DNA of 64,000 nucleotides from Lachnospiraceae bacterium (GTDB taxonomy: Bacteria; Bacillota; Clostridia; Lachnospirales; Lachnospiraceae): contig JAKSRS010000008.1 of the NCBI GenBank assembly GCA_024403515.1, forward strand, positions 1 through 64,000, written 5' to 3'. Under the pieces are notes generated by a model. It was not told where the DNA came from and made no database searches. It worked only from the letters and a program-made list of their open reading frames with translations. The translations under genes were made by a program, and so were the position numbers. Shown here piece after piece: positions 1 to 9,783 of this stretch (position 1 is its first letter; the number at the start of each line of letters is the position of its first letter).

Positions 1-192
<192 letters not shown>

Positions 193-317
193 GAATTTGT
201 ACTGGTTAGAATTTAGCTTGGCTAATTCATCCATTACTGTTTTTGGGTAGTTTTTTTATAGTCTGTTTACTTCAGACTTCTGAAAATGTTTTCTCAAAGA
301 TTTTCAGGGTTGCATAT

Positions 318-341
318 GCTATTAAGTTGTCAAAGTAGTTT
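318..341 (-). promoter_or_regulatory. rrn leader antitermination/processing-like motif
   Basis: On the minus strand this reads ACTTTGACAACTTAATAG, resembling the CTTTGAAAACT motif that precedes 16S and 23S genes in many Firmicutes and is linked to boxA-type antitermination and processing. It contains TTGACA but has no -10 hexamer at a proper distance (ACCCTG lies there), so it is not called a promoter. The role is inferred from family resemblance. Confidence 0.45.
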
Positions 342-485
342 GAACAAAACGAAGTTTTTCAAACATCGAATGCAGTCATCTTTAGGAATGCATTCGCGAA
401 CTCCGTAGGAGTTCTTTCCGCTTATTCGTTTGAATAAAACGAAGTTTTTAATGTTTTATTCAAGTTTGTTGCTTCAGCAGCAACG
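338..485 (-). repeat. rrn leader hairpins and 90-bp-spaced direct repeat
   Basis: A block of about 22 bp beginning GTTTGAA and containing AAAACGAAGTTTTT occurs at 338-359 and again at 428-449. The first copy is flanked by 7-bp arms GTTTGAA/TTCAAAC (338-364). The second carries perfect 10-bp arms TGAATAAAAC (431-440) and GTTTTATTCA (453-462). A third hairpin, GTTGCT/AGCAAC, lies at about 468-484. These lie in the transcribed leader between the rrn promoter and 16S, and could act in rRNA processing or folding. Confidence 0.6.
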
Positions 486-491
486 AATGTT

Positions 492-520
492 ATATTAACA
501 TAGACGTTTTTGCTTGTCAA
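492..520 (-). promoter_or_regulatory. rrn operon promoter
   Basis: On the minus strand there is a perfect -35 TTGACA (515-520), a 17-bp spacer and TAATAT (492-497) as -10. The DNA immediately upstream (521-545) is A/T tracts, as expected of an UP element. The predicted start is near 485, giving a leader of roughly 300 nt before 16S. No second equally good promoter was found between here and the lipoprotein gene. Confidence 0.85.
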
Positions 521-664
521 CAATAATTTTTTAAATTGTTTCAAATCATACGATTTTCAGGAACAATTTAAGTCGCTCTCGCGAACAAGACATAATTTAT
601 CACTTTGCTTCTGGCTTGTCAAGGCTATTTTTCATCTTTTTCAAAAATTCTTTTAAATCGCAAA

Positions 665-706
665 ATATGGCGAAAACACTGCGTTTTTACAGTATTTCCG
701 CCATAT
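665..706 (-). terminator. terminator after the lipoprotein gene
   Basis: The arms ATATGGCG (665-672) and CGCCATAT (699-706) enclose partly complementary inner sequence. On the minus strand the hairpin is followed by TTTTGCG. It ends the transcription unit of the three membrane or signalling genes before the rrn promoter. The U-tract is short, so the call is moderate. Confidence 0.65.
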
Positions 707-765
707 ATATTCTTTAAATATCATGTTTTATGTTGCAATTTTCAGAATTCAACAAACAATTCGAA

Positions 766-1545
766 CTATTTCATTAATTGTTTAGTTACTACATTGCCTT
801 TAGTATCCGAAATTCGCAAGTCAATAGAATTTATAGCCTTACCGGACTCAACTTCTCCTATCAGCACAAGAGTTTTGCTTTCGCCTACGTTGAAATTGCC
901 GACGTACTCGGATAAGTCATCATCAAGCATTGTCTTATAGGCTGCATGGAATCCTTCATTATTAATAGAAAGCTTAAATGTTAAATTCTTACTCATAACA
1001 TCGAGTTCATCCGATTCAGAATTCATATTAGTAGCATTTAGCTTTACAATCAAAAGATCATGTCCGGACGTTGCATCCATAGAAAAGAAGAAATCTGTAC
1101 CATCTTCCGGATAAGTCTTTACCAGAGAATAATCCATATATGAAATGTCATAGTTAACACCTAAAAACTGTCCGATAGTAAGTGTATCTATAACAGTGGC
1201 TCCACCGGTTCCTGAATTATCACTTTCAGACCTGTCTATAACTTCTTCTTTGCTTTCTTCCTTCTGCTGCTCTTTCTTTTTCTTCTTCTCTTCCTTGGCT
1301 AACTGCTTTTCATATTCAGCCTTAGCTTCGTTATACTCATCCCAGGCCTTGTTATACTTTTCAAGAAAAGCATCTGTATCAATCAGTCTTGAATGCTTGG
1401 TCGAGTCATATTTAAGAAGAAGCGAACTCGCATATTCTGTAACAACCTCACTCTGTTCATTTGTCATTTTAGGCAAATCACCACATCCGCAAAACATTAC
1501 AGATGCCATAATCAGTACGCCTGCCATAACGAACGGTTTATTCAT
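766..1545 (-). CDS. predicted lipoprotein, DUF5067/FxLYD-like
   Basis: A 259-residue protein with a lipoprotein signal peptide (MNKPFVMAGVLIMASVMFCG), so lipidation at Cys19 or Cys21 and export to the outer face of the membrane are predicted. Residues about 55-105 are a highly charged, Lys/Glu-rich helical linker. The C-terminal half (about 120-255) is beta-rich and resembles the immunoglobulin-like domains of Firmicutes lipoproteins (DUF4352/DUF5067/FxLYD). I assign that by pattern only. Its start overlaps the end of the upstream membrane protein gene by 8 bp, with a GAGGGAG SD 9 nt before the ATG. It is probably co-transcribed with the sensor kinase and could be an accessory of that system, which is inference. 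Confidence 0.8.
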   Translation of the reverse strand: MNKPFVMAGVLIMASVMFCGCGDLPKMTNEQSEVVTEYASSLLLKYDSTKHSRLIDTDAFLEKYNKAWDEYNEAKAEYEKQLAKEEKKKKKEQQKEESKEEVIDRSESDNSGTGGATVIDTLTIGQFLGVNYDISYMDYSLVKTYPEDGTDFFFSMDATSGHDLLIVKLNATNMNSESDELDVMSKNLTFKLSINNEGFHAAYKTMLDDDLSEYVGNFNVGESKTLVLIGEVESGKAINSIDLRISDTKGNVVTKQLMK

Positions 1546-3238
1546 CTACTCTTTCTCCCTCTGTTGAAGAAACTGCGGTTTCTTCGTTAACCATATTATC
1601 AGCAGGAACTTCCAATTCGACCATCGCTTCGGCCTCTTCGCGTTCCTTCTTCTCTAAATAAAGATAAATGATAGAAATTGTAATTGCAATAGTACCAACT
1701 ACAAGAAATACAATAAGTCTTCTAAAATCATCTGCTTTTCTGAAATCGAAAAGCGCTACTTTAATACATACAATAAGCGAAAGAATGAGTCCCGAAAGTC
1801 GAACTTCAAACTTATTAATGTGACATCCATATCCAATAAGTAAAAGAGCGACGATCATAAATGAAACGCTTAGCCATAAAGCATCATTTAAAAATGAGAA
1901 GCATATCATCGCAATACAGGTAAAGATTACATGATAAAGTTTGTATTTCTTTACGATAAAACAACCGGCAACTGCAACAATCGCGATTATATATACTAAA
2001 GGATTCTTATAATAGTAAAGCATTCCAAACAACGCAAATACTGTAAGAACACAATCGTATACATTAAGCACTTCAGATTCCTTGTATATCATAAGTTTGG
2101 AAATAAGTAATGCTGCAAATATCATTAAAATAGATACAACCGCTGTGTCAAATGTTGCTGACTTAAAAAATACAAAAGTCATGAAGATAATGTATCCGGT
2201 CCATCTTTCCTCGCTCTTCCTATTATATAAATAGAGAATTAACGAAACAATGGCCACTGCGAGTAATGATGCAACAAGAGCAGGTATTTCCTTGTTCTTG
2301 GAATCAAGTAAGAACAAACAGAAAATACTTAAAGCAGTTAAACAGGTATACTTTACAGGTCCTTCCTTACTATTAAAGATGTAGCCTACAGCAAATACGA
2401 GTGCAAAAGCAAGGCAGATACCACCCTTAAACCAGAAACTGATATATGAAAAGTCACTTGAAACAACCAGGCAAAGGCCGGCAACTATCATGGTTATAGT
2501 TCTAATGATCTTGGATACAGCTGTTGAATATTTTGCATCAAAAATGTAGAAAATCACATTTACAAAGGCAATAAGTCCGCCCAAAAGAATGAAGGTCGAT
2601 TCTAATCCTTCCCTTACAAAAGGAAGAGCTACGCATGCAACGCCTAAACCCGCGACAATCTCGATAAGATCGGACTTACAGATTCTGTTAAGTAACAATG
2701 CAATAATTGATATTACTGCAATTAAAACCGCACAAACATAAACACCAAATATATCCTTCTTTATATAGGAATAAAATGTTGTAAAGTAAGCCAGTGAAAG
2801 TCCAAACGATGTAACGACATGTGAAATCTTTTCAAACTTCTTGGCAAGTGCCAGTCTTGAAAATGCAATCAATCCGGCCGAAAGTGCATATAAAATGCAC
2901 ATCATTATTGCATCTGTAATGTATTTTCTGCCAAAAGAAAAAAGTCCGTATAGTATAAATGCAATACCGAATACGCTTAAAACACCTACGCCGAGGCTGT
3001 ATTCAATTTTTTTATTCTGTTCTTCTTTCTTCTGCTTTTCCTGATTGGCAGCAATTTCAAGGTACTTCTGATAGTTTGCATCAAGTTCCTCAATAAACTG
3101 CTGTGGTGTCTTGGCTGAATTGGCCACTTCAACAATCACACTATCAAGGTAATTGTGAAAACTTGTATCAAATGAATTGGCCTTATAATATGAAATTCTT
3201 TGGTATACAACCTTATATTCTTCTCTTGCGTTCTCCAT
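1538..3238 (-). CDS. polytopic membrane protein, DUF2339-like
   Basis: A 566-residue protein. Residues 1-85 are cytoplasmic, with a predicted coiled coil (about 55-80, rich in K/E/Q). The rest (about 85-525) is a near-continuous series of hydrophobic helices, perhaps 16 or more, followed by an acidic cytoplasmic tail. No catalytic motif is visible. The many short helices separated by one or two charged residues are typical of DUF2339-type membrane proteins, but the family assignment is by appearance only. It lies 10 bp after the sensor kinase stop and overlaps the lipoprotein gene, so the three form one operon. It may be the sensed or controlled envelope component of that kinase. Confidence 0.75.
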   Translation of the reverse strand: MENAREEYKVVYQRISYYKANSFDTSFHNYLDSVIVEVANSAKTPQQFIEELDANYQKYLEIAANQEKQKKEEQNKKIEYSLGVGVLSVFGIAFILYGLFSFGRKYITDAIMMCILYALSAGLIAFSRLALAKKFEKISHVVTSFGLSLAYFTTFYSYIKKDIFGVYVCAVLIAVISIIALLLNRICKSDLIEIVAGLGVACVALPFVREGLESTFILLGGLIAFVNVIFYIFDAKYSTAVSKIIRTITMIVAGLCLVVSSDFSYISFWFKGGICLAFALVFAVGYIFNSKEGPVKYTCLTALSIFCLFLLDSKNKEIPALVASLLAVAIVSLILYLYNRKSEERWTGYIIFMTFVFFKSATFDTAVVSILMIFAALLISKLMIYKESEVLNVYDCVLTVFALFGMLYYYKNPLVYIIAIVAVAGCFIVKKYKLYHVIFTCIAMICFSFLNDALWLSVSFMIVALLLIGYGCHINKFEVRLSGLILSLIVCIKVALFDFRKADDFRRLIVFLVVGTIAITISIIYLYLEKKEREEAEAMVELEVPADNMVNEETAVSSTEGERVDE

Positions 3239-3248
3239 ACTTCCCTCA

Positions 3249-4748
3249 CTATTCTTTGGTATCGAGTGTAAACCAGAATGTTACTCCGTCTTCTTCATTA
3301 TTTACACCGTATTTCTGACCATGGCTGTCCATAATCGCTTTAACAATGGAAAGACCAACTCCGGAGCCTCCATACTCCCTCGTTCGCGCCTTATCAACCT
3401 TATAAAACTTATTCCATAAAAGTTCAATACTGTCTTCAGGCACAAGTTTTCCGGTGTTAAATATACTTACTTTAACGGTCTCATCAGCTTCTTCAAAAGA
3501 AACCTTTATGACTTTCTGAGACTGTGATTCACAATGATGAATTGCATTTGTGAAGTAATTCATAAATACCTCTTCTATCATAAATTCATCAGCCCATACA
3601 TATATCGGCTTATTTGAATCAACCATTACCATTATATCATTTTGCTTGGTCATAATTTCTGAAGATTGAATGAAATTTTGAATCAAATCAACTATATCAA
3701 ATCTTGTTATTGTAAGACCCATATTGCCGGATTCAATTTCAGAAAGTTTCAAAAGATTAGAAACCATGGTGTTCATCTTCTTGGCTTCATCTATTATTAC
3801 ATCGCAGTAGTAGTCTCTTTCTTCTGCCTCATTAACACCTTCCATCAGACCTTCTGCATACCCTTGTATAAGAGCGATAGGTGTTTTAAGTTCATGAGAG
3901 ACATTTGAAATGAATAACTTACCACGCTCATTAATCTTTTCTTTATTAGCAAGGTCCATTCTAAGTTCAACATTGGCCTGCTTTAGTTCTGAAATCTTCT
4001 CTTCCAGAGTTTCACTAAGGTAGTTAATATTTTTACCAAGAGTAAGAATTTCGGATGTCGCACTTCCTGTGTAGCGCGCATCAAAATCCATATTTGCCAT
4101 CTTACTCGAAATATCCGACAATTCCAAGATTGGCTTAGAGAATCTGTTGGTAAAGAAATAAATTAGTAAACCTGAAATTATTGATGAGCCAATCGCCACC
4201 ATAAGTAAAAACCTGTTGGCTATATTTACACTTTCACGAATACTTTCAAGTGCTGTTCTAAGCATAAAAAAGCCGCCACCGGGGATATTGCCCCACATTT
4301 CAATGTACTCAGACGACATATTACGATCAAACTGCCTTACAAGAACGTACTCATCAGTTTTGGAAATAACACTAATAGGCTCATTAAACCCTAAAATATT
4401 ATTCTCAAGTTCTCTAACAAGATAATCTGAAGGTTCATTTGAATAAATCCTAATCGGTTCGAACAAAGATGTGATGATGATAATGCTTGAATTTGTTGAA
4501 CTGCTGTAATACTGAAGGGTCTGCCCAAAAGCTTCGGATGTAAGCATTTCGTTTTTAGCAGCATCACAAATCGATGTATAAATTTTTGTAAGAGTTTTTT
4601 CTTTATTATTAATATAATACTTTTCCAAAAAGAACTGATTTATGAGCCAGCATGCAACAAAAGAAAGAACCAGAATAGATACAAATACTGAACTAATCTG
4701 GAATGTAAGCGTGCTTATATGCTTCTTGGGATTAAATTTCTTTTTCAT
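3249..4748 (-). CDS. sensor histidine kinase (two-component system)
   Basis: A 499-residue transmembrane kinase. It has TM1 at about 17-38, an extracellular sensor region of about 145 residues, TM2 at about 180-200, HAMP at about 200-255, and HisKA with phospho-acceptor His285 in SNVSHELKTP. The HATPase domain shows an N-box (NYFTNAIHH) and a glycine-rich lid GGSGVGLSIV near the C-terminus. The architecture is that of VanS/PhoR-type kinases paired with OmpR-type regulators. The natural partner is the regulator at 6604-7281, but the pfp gene and its terminator lie between them. The kinase has its own promoter at 4776-4804. The signal it senses is not evident from sequence. Confidence 0.93.
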   Translation of the reverse strand: MKKKFNPKKHISTLTFQISSVFVSILVLSFVACWLINQFFLEKYYINNKEKTLTKIYTSICDAAKNEMLTSEAFGQTLQYYSSSTNSSIIIITSLFEPIRIYSNEPSDYLVRELENNILGFNEPISVISKTDEYVLVRQFDRNMSSEYIEMWGNIPGGGFFMLRTALESIRESVNIANRFLLMVAIGSSIISGLLIYFFTNRFSKPILELSDISSKMANMDFDARYTGSATSEILTLGKNINYLSETLEEKISELKQANVELRMDLANKEKINERGKLFISNVSHELKTPIALIQGYAEGLMEGVNEAEERDYYCDVIIDEAKKMNTMVSNLLKLSEIESGNMGLTITRFDIVDLIQNFIQSSEIMTKQNDIMVMVDSNKPIYVWADEFMIEEVFMNYFTNAIHHCESQSQKVIKVSFEEADETVKVSIFNTGKLVPEDSIELLWNKFYKVDKARTREYGGSGVGLSIVKAIMDSHGQKYGVNNEEDGVTFWFTLDTKE

Positions 4749-4775
4749 TCTATAACCTTCTGAACTACTTGATTT

Positions 4776-4804
4776 ATTATAAGTATATCAGAACTTTGTG
4801 TTAA
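4776..4804 (-). promoter_or_regulatory. promoter of the sensor kinase operon
   Basis: On the minus strand TTAACA (4799-4804), a 17-bp spacer and a perfect TATAAT (4776-4781) lie between the pfp terminator and the kinase start. The kinase, DUF2339-like and lipoprotein genes would therefore be expressed independently of pfp. Confidence 0.75.
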
Positions 4805-4811
4805 ATGTGTG

Positions 4812-4843
4812 TAAAAAAACAGCGCATCGAAACCGATGCGCTG
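4812..4843 (-). terminator. pfp terminator
   Basis: A perfect 10-bp stem, CAGCGCATCG and CGATGCGCTG, with a 4-nt loop is followed on the minus strand by seven T residues. It begins 12 bp after the pfp stop. Confidence 0.95.
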
Positions 4844-4855
4844 TAAGTAGTTAAA

Positions 4856-6520
4856 TTAGTTAGCCTTTTCAAGAGCAAGTGTTCTTGTTGTAAGATCACA
4901 AACTTCAGCAGGTCCGTAGTACTGAATAGCACCGGGGAATGTGAAGCATGTTTCAACAGCCCACTCTTCTCTATGAGCTTCGAAGTATTTGAAAGGAGCT
5001 CCGTCAAGTTCAACGAGTGCCTTTCTGATAACGGGCTTGTCTTCACCGTTTCTTCTTTCCATGTTCATCATCTTAGTGATGGGCATACCACCTGCAACCC
5101 ATTCTTCAGCAGGTCTTGCAATGTTAGAAACCTTTGAAAGGTATCCTGTATAACCATACTGAATAAGCATGAATGCATTGTAACCAAGTGAGTAGCAGTA
5201 GTCAGCATCGAAGTTTGAAGGGAATGCACATCTTCCTTCGTAACCGAAGAAGTGATGCTGTGCACCAAATTTACCCTTGTATGTTCCAGCTGCTTTTCTC
5301 TTAGCAAGTTCTTCTTTAACCATTTCTGAGAAGAGCTTTTCAGATTCAATAAGAGAAACCTGAACGTTACCGTGAGGATCTCTTTCAAGGAAGAGCTGCT
5401 GCTGAATTCCTGCAGGAAGAATATCAAATACTGCAAATGATTCAGCTGTAAGTCCAGCCTTGATGAAGTTGTATTTAGCTGTCCAGTCAGGAAGAGCATT
5501 GAACTCTTCTGTCTTGCTACCAGCAAGAAGTTCGTTGATTTCAGCGATAAGCTTAGAGAATTCAGGAACGAATTCTACGATACCTTCAGGGATAATAGCA
5601 ACACCGAAGTTATTGCCGTTGTTTCCTCTCTTTTCAACTGAATCAGCGATGTAGTTTGTAATCTGAGCAAGTGACATCTTCTTAGCAGCTACTTCTTCAC
5701 CGATAAGGCAGATGTTAGGCTGTGTTTCAAGAGCACATTCCAAAGCTACGTGTGAAGCTGAACGACCCATAACCTTGATGAAGTGCCAGTACTTCTTAGC
5801 TGAGTTAGCATCTCTTTCAATGTTACCGATTAATTCTGAATATGTCTTTGTAGCTGTATCGAAACCGAATGAAGCTTCGATATCTTCGTTCTTAAGGTCT
5901 CCGTCGATTGTCTTAGGACATCCGATTACCTGGATACCTGTGTTGTTTGCTGCCATGTATTCAGCAAGTGTTGCAGCGTTTGTGTTAGAGTCATCACCAC
6001 CGATGATAACAACTGCTGTAAGTCCGTTCTTCTTAGCGTTTTCAGCTACGATAGCGAACTGTTCTTTTGTTTCAAGTTTAGTTCTACCTGAACCGATGAT
6101 ATCGAAACCACCTGTGTTTCTGTAAGCATCAATAAATGCATCATCAAATTCAACATAATCGTTCTTTAAAAGTCCATCGGGGCCGCCCTTGAAACCTAAT
6201 AAAACGTTGTCCTTGTTTGTAGCCTTTAATGCATCATAAAGACCGCTGATAACGTTGTGTCCGCCGGGAGCCTGTCCACCTGAAAGGATAACACCAACTA
6301 CCTGCTTTTTAGCAGCTGAAGTGTTCTGTCCCTTCTGGAATGTAACTTCGGGTTTACCGTATGTGTTAGGGAAAAGTGCTGCAATCTTGTCCTGGTCAGC
6401 AACGCTTGTTGTAGCTGCGCCTTCGTTTACACAGATTTCAGCAATACCGTTTCTGAGCATGCCGGGAAGCTTAGGGCTATACTCATATCTTGCTTTCTGA
6501 AGAGGTGAAATATTCATCAT
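4856..6520 (-). CDS. pfp: pyrophosphate--fructose 6-phosphate 1-phosphotransferase
   Basis: A 554-residue enzyme of the long PPi-PFK class. It reversibly phosphorylates fructose 6-phosphate with pyrophosphate, sparing ATP in glycolysis. Recognisable segments are [11 protein letters not shown] near residue 78, [10 protein letters not shown] (the second Asp is typical of PPi-using enzymes) and PKTIDGDL. The length matches the clostridial, spirochaete and plant beta-type group, not the 320-residue ATP-PFK. Two adjacent ATG codons exist. The SD AAGGAG sits 4 nt from the first and 7 nt from the second (6517), so the second may be used. It has its own terminator and a probable promoter at 6562-6590. 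It is placed between a response regulator and its likely kinase, which is unusual. Confidence 0.95.
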   Translation of the reverse strand: MMNISPLQKARYEYSPKLPGMLRNGIAEICVNEGAATTSVADQDKIAALFPNTYGKPEVTFQKGQNTSAAKKQVVGVILSGGQAPGGHNVISGLYDALKATNKDNVLLGFKGGPDGLLKNDYVEFDDAFIDAYRNTGGFDIIGSGRTKLETKEQFAIVAENAKKNGLTAVVIIGGDDSNTNAATLAEYMAANNTGIQVIGCPKTIDGDLKNEDIEASFGFDTATKTYSELIGNIERDANSAKKYWHFIKVMGRSASHVALECALETQPNICLIGEEVAAKKMSLAQITNYIADSVEKRGNNGNNFGVAIIPEGIVEFVPEFSKLIAEINELLAGSKTEEFNALPDWTAKYNFIKAGLTAESFAVFDILPAGIQQQLFLERDPHGNVQVSLIESEKLFSEMVKEELAKRKAAGTYKGKFGAQHHFFGYEGRCAFPSNFDADYCYSLGYNAFMLIQYGYTGYLSKVSNIARPAEEWVAGGMPITKMMNMERRNGEDKPVIRKALVELDGAPFKYFEAHREEWAVETCFTFPGAIQYYGPAEVCDLTTRTLALEKAN

Positions 6521-6561
6521 CTATCTCCTTTATATATATAGTTTATAACAATCCAATATGT

Positions 6562-6590
6562 ATAGTATGATACTTTTACAAAAAAGTAAA
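6562..6590 (-). promoter_or_regulatory. possible pfp promoter
   Basis: TTTACT (6585-6590), a 17-bp spacer and TACTAT (6562-6567) on the minus strand lie in the 83-bp gap between the regulator gene and pfp. Both hexamers deviate from consensus. No clear terminator separates the two genes, so read-through from the regulator gene is equally possible. Confidence 0.4.
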
Positions 6591-6603
6591 GTCTATGAAG
6601 GCA

Positions 6604-7281
6604 TTAATCGGCTTCAAATTTGTAGCCCATGCCCCATATGGTCTTTATAAGGTCACCCTTGTCTCCCATTTTACTTCTAAGCTTCTTAACGTGGGTATCA
6701 ATGGTTCTTGCATCTCCAAAGTAGTCATAGTTCCATACGCTGTTTAAAATGCGTTCGCGGGAAAGAGCAATTCCTTTATTTTCAACAAAGAAATTCAAAA
6801 GTTCGAATTCCTTGTAGCTTAATTCGATTTCTTTGCCTTCAACCGAAACAATGTGGGCAGATCTGTCAATCTTTACGCCGCCACATTCAATTATATCTTC
6901 GCCAGCCTGACTGGTTCGCCTTAAAATAGCCTCAACTCTGGCAGTTAAAATTCTGGGGCTAAAAGGCTTAGTTATATACTCATCGACGCCAAGTTCAAAT
7001 CCCATAAGCTCATCATGCTCTTCGGCCTTGGCTGTAAGCATAATAATAGGAACTTTTGAGTACTGCCTGATTTCTTTACATACCTGCCATCCATCCATAA
7101 CAGGCATCATAACATCAAGAATTAAAAGACCAATTCCCGACTCATCCTCAAAAAATATATCAAGCGCCTCTTTTCCATTAGACGCTTCAATAACCTCGTA
7201 ACCTTTCTTGGAAAGAAAATCATTTACGAGTTTTCTCATTCTGCTTTCATCATCAACAACTAAAACTTTAATCTTATCCAT
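6604..7281 (-). CDS. OmpR/PhoB-family response regulator
   Basis: A 225-residue transcription regulator. Its receiver domain (1-115) has the acidic pair Asp10/Asp11, phospho-acceptor Asp56 in LLILDVMMP, Thr83 and Lys105 (ITKPFSP). A winged-helix DNA-binding domain (about 130-223) ends with the IKTIWGMGYKF signature typical of the OmpR family. It is the evident partner for the kinase at 3249-4748. It follows the small membrane protein gene by about 50 bp and is upstream of pfp, so pfp may belong to its regulon or transcript, which is inference from order. Its targets are unknown. Confidence 0.95.
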   Translation of the reverse strand: MDKIKVLVVDDESRMRKLVNDFLSKKGYEVIEASNGKEALDIFFEDESGIGLLILDVMMPVMDGWQVCKEIRQYSKVPIIMLTAKAEEHDELMGFELGVDEYITKPFSPRILTARVEAILRRTSQAGEDIIECGGVKIDRSAHIVSVEGKEIELSYKEFELLNFFVENKGIALSRERILNSVWNYDYFGDARTIDTHVKKLRSKMGDKGDLIKTIWGMGYKFEAD

Positions 7282-7333
7282 ATAAGCCTCCTCATAGCCA
7301 AAGTATAAAAAACAAATATGTTAAAACTGTGTT

Positions 7334-7897
7334 TTATGGATTAATTTCAAGTTCGCGTTCTTTTTCCCTAATTACTCGCTCTCTTTCAGTCAGATCCTGC
7401 TCCCAGGCTGAATACTGATTTGTGATTGCGTTTTTGTAGTTAAGAATGTTGGGAGTCGTTCCGTTTAATGTTATTGCAAGCATTGCAAAAGAAAGTATTC
7501 CAAAAATAAAGGCAACAAGCACGGCATTTCTGTACTTAACTCTAAGAGTCTGCTCTTTCTTCTCGGCTCTGGTCATACGTCTTTTAGCAGGTGCATCGTT
7601 ATTGAAGACCATGCGGTGGAAGGTTGAATATAGCGGTATCGGTTTAAGTTCATCTTCGGGAATTCCGGAGTCTTTTAAAATTGTCCAAAGGTTGTGCATA
7701 TATTCAAGGCCGATGGGCGTTGTAAAGGCACGAGTCTCCAAGGCCTTTTCGTAGACCTTCTTTATAACCGACACATTGGTTAAATCCGTGTGAGATTCAA
7801 TGTATGCTATTTTTTTAATCTCATTTTCGGCCGCATCGGCATCTTCCTCGGATGCAAAAATGTAACCGCCTACTGTAAGTCTATCAATGTTTTCCAT
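7334..7897 (-). CDS. small single-pass membrane protein, unknown
   Basis: A 187-residue protein I do not recognise. Residues 1-105 look soluble and mostly helical, residues 106-122 are a strongly basic stretch (KRRMTRAEKKEQ), about 124-146 form one TM helix, and the last 30 residues form a charged helix (ERERVIREKERELE) with coiled-coil character. The basic stretch before the TM suggests an N-in orientation, leaving a short external coiled coil. It is followed by the regulator gene. An envelope or signalling accessory role is possible but unsupported. Confidence 0.7.
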   Translation of the reverse strand: MENIDRLTVGGYIFASEEDADAAENEIKKIAYIESHTDLTNVSVIKKVYEKALETRAFTTPIGLEYMHNLWTILKDSGIPEDELKPIPLYSTFHRMVFNNDAPAKRRMTRAEKKEQTLRVKYRNAVLVAFIFGILSFAMLAITLNGTTPNILNYKNAITNQYSAWEQDLTERERVIREKERELEINP

Positions 7898-7911
7898 TGC
7901 AATTCTCCCAA

Positions 7912-7943
7912 TAAAAAAGTCCCGGGAATTAACTTCCCGAGAC
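7912..7943 (-). terminator. chemoreceptor terminator
   Basis: The arms GTCCCGGGAA (7919-7928) and TTCCCGAGAC (7934-7943) form a 10-bp stem with one wobble. On the minus strand it is followed by six T residues. It lies between the chemoreceptor stop and the next gene's start. Confidence 0.93.
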
Positions 7944-7962
7944 TTATTTTATCAATTAGTGA

Positions 7963-9678
7963 TTAAAGTGTAAACATGCTGATATTCTGCTGTAATTCTT
8001 CAGAAATTCCATCAAGCTTGTTAGCGTTCTGAGAAATATCATATACGATTGATGATACTTCAGTAACTGATGCTGATGTTTCTTCTGTTGAAGCTGCATT
8101 TTCTTCAGCAATAGCTGTAAGGTTCTGAACTACGTCAACAACAACGATTCTTGCATCGTCAAGTCTCTTAGTATAACCTGCGATTGTTGTGATACCATTG
8201 ATTGATGATTCAATACCGGTCTTAACTTCGCCAAACATCTGAGATGTCTGAGAAACCTTTTCAGACTGTTCTTTCATGATATCCTGAACTTCGTTCATTG
8301 TTTCAACAGCCTTAGATGAATCTGTAATAAGTAATTCAGTAATTGTTTCAATCTGTCTTGCTGATTCGTTGGACTGTTCAGCAAGCTTAGAAATCTGTGA
8401 TGCAACTACTGCGAAACCTCTACCCTGTTCACCAGCTCTTGCAGCTTCGATAGAAGCATTAAGAGAAAGAAGGTTTGTTTCTTCAGCAATTGAAGTAATG
8501 ATTGATGTTGCTTCACGAATCTTATTAGCAGATACGTTTGTTGTATTAGTCTGTTCGTAAATAACGTCGATTGAAGCCTTAGCCTTAGAGTTGATCTTTT
8601 CAAGACTGTCAAGTGTAAGAATAGCTTCTTCTCCTGACTTCTTCATTTCGTTGGCTGTTTCTGTAAGCTTATCAACTTCTGAATTTGTTTCTTCAACCAT
8701 GTTACCCATTAAGATAACATTTTCTGTAGCCTTCTGTGTTTCCTCAGCCTGTGAGTTAGCACCATCAGCGATTTCAGATACGGCCTTTTCAACCTGTTCT
8801 ACAGTGTTAGCTGTGTCTCTTGATGAAGTATTAAGCTCAGCTGCAGCCTGCTTAATTGCTGTACTCTGTTCCTGTAATGAAAGGATAACGCCTGAAATCT
8901 TTTCTGTCATTGTTGCTACGGCACGAGACATAACACCAACTTCGTCTTTTCTTTTTACTAAAGCTGCAAGATCAGGTGATTCTGTAAAGTCAAGATCACC
9001 GTTCTTTCCAATGATTGCTGTAACCTTATTGATAGGTTTGATAATTGCATTTGCAACAAAAAGTACAATAATCATTGAGATAACGATAACAAGAACTGCA
9101 ATAACTATAGACATAATTACGATTGAATTTAAATCAGCCATAATTTCTTTTTCATCTACTGTAGCTACAACAACTGTGCTCTTGTCAGATGTTACGTAGT
9201 AAGCGGCATACTTAGATGCTCCCTTAAATACGTATGTAACGAAGCTTGCTTCTACCTTCTTGCCTTCTGCAAGATCAGCGCAAACGCCTTTAACTACTTC
9301 GTTGGTTACAGGTTCTCCTACCTTAGATTCTGTAGGATGATAAAGCATTGTACCGTCAGCACTTACAACATAGATGTAAGATGTGCTCATGCCCTTGATT
9401 CCCATTCCTGTGAAAATCTTTGCAAGGCTTTCATAGTCAGTACAGTTTTCGAGTCCGTTATTTACGATCTCTTTGTTTAATCTTTCCCCGGTCTGAACAG
9501 CAATATCATAAAGATAATTCTGGTTGACCTCCTTCAATGCTCCACTTGTCTTGCTAAGCAACGCTGCATCAAGTGCAACGCATGCGATGATAAGTGCACA
9601 AAAAACTGTGATAATCAGTTTAAAGCGAATTGAGTCGAATGCACCTACTTTACCATCATTGGTATTACTCTTACCCAT
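7963..9678 (-). CDS. methyl-accepting chemotaxis protein
   Basis: A 571-residue receptor. It has TM1 at about 19-42, an extracellular Cache-like sensor (about 45-180, with a [17 protein letters not shown] strand), TM2 at about 185-210, a HAMP domain and a long cytoplasmic coiled-coil signalling domain. The hairpin tip [20 protein letters not shown] is the CheA/CheW contact region. No C-terminal CheR-tethering pentapeptide is seen. The SD ACGGAGGA precedes the ATG. No flagellar or che genes occur nearby, so it may feed flagellar chemotaxis encoded elsewhere or act on type IV pilus motility. The ligand is unknown. Confidence 0.95.
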   Translation of the reverse strand: MGKSNTNDGKVGAFDSIRFKLIITVFCALIIACVALDAALLSKTSGALKEVNQNYLYDIAVQTGERLNKEIVNNGLENCTDYESLAKIFTGMGIKGMSTSYIYVVSADGTMLYHPTESKVGEPVTNEVVKGVCADLAEGKKVEASFVTYVFKGASKYAAYYVTSDKSTVVVATVDEKEIMADLNSIVIMSIVIAVLVIVISMIIVLFVANAIIKPINKVTAIIGKNGDLDFTESPDLAALVKRKDEVGVMSRAVATMTEKISGVILSLQEQSTAIKQAAAELNTSSRDTANTVEQVEKAVSEIADGANSQAEETQKATENVILMGNMVEETNSEVDKLTETANEMKKSGEEAILTLDSLEKINSKAKASIDVIYEQTNTTNVSANKIREATSIITSIAEETNLLSLNASIEAARAGEQGRGFAVVASQISKLAEQSNESARQIETITELLITDSSKAVETMNEVQDIMKEQSEKVSQTSQMFGEVKTGIESSINGITTIAGYTKRLDDARIVVVDVVQNLTAIAEENAASTEETSASVTEVSSIVYDISQNANKLDGISEELQQNISMFTL

Positions 9679-9783
9679 TCTCTTTTATTCCTCCGTGAGT
9701 GGTTATAAAATTTATTACAAAGGCTAATGCCCATTGTAACCGCAAATTAAAACATCGACCCCTTTTTCGACGTTACTAATTCC

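Noticed and set aside
328..333. TTGACA (minus strand) in the rrn leader as a second rrn promoter
   Set aside because: No -10 hexamer at 16-18 bp; the context fits the conserved leader motif instead.
605..940. 111-codon plus-strand frame near the left edge
   Set aside because: It overlaps the lipoprotein gene and its terminator, has no SD and no recognisable protein pattern.
4801..5046. 81-codon minus-strand frame at the end of pfp
   Set aside because: It is a shifted frame within pfp running through its terminator; no SD.
8591..9199. 202-codon plus-strand frame inside the chemoreceptor gene
   Set aside because: It is Ser/Thr-rich antisense of a coiled-coil gene with regular codons; there is no start signal.
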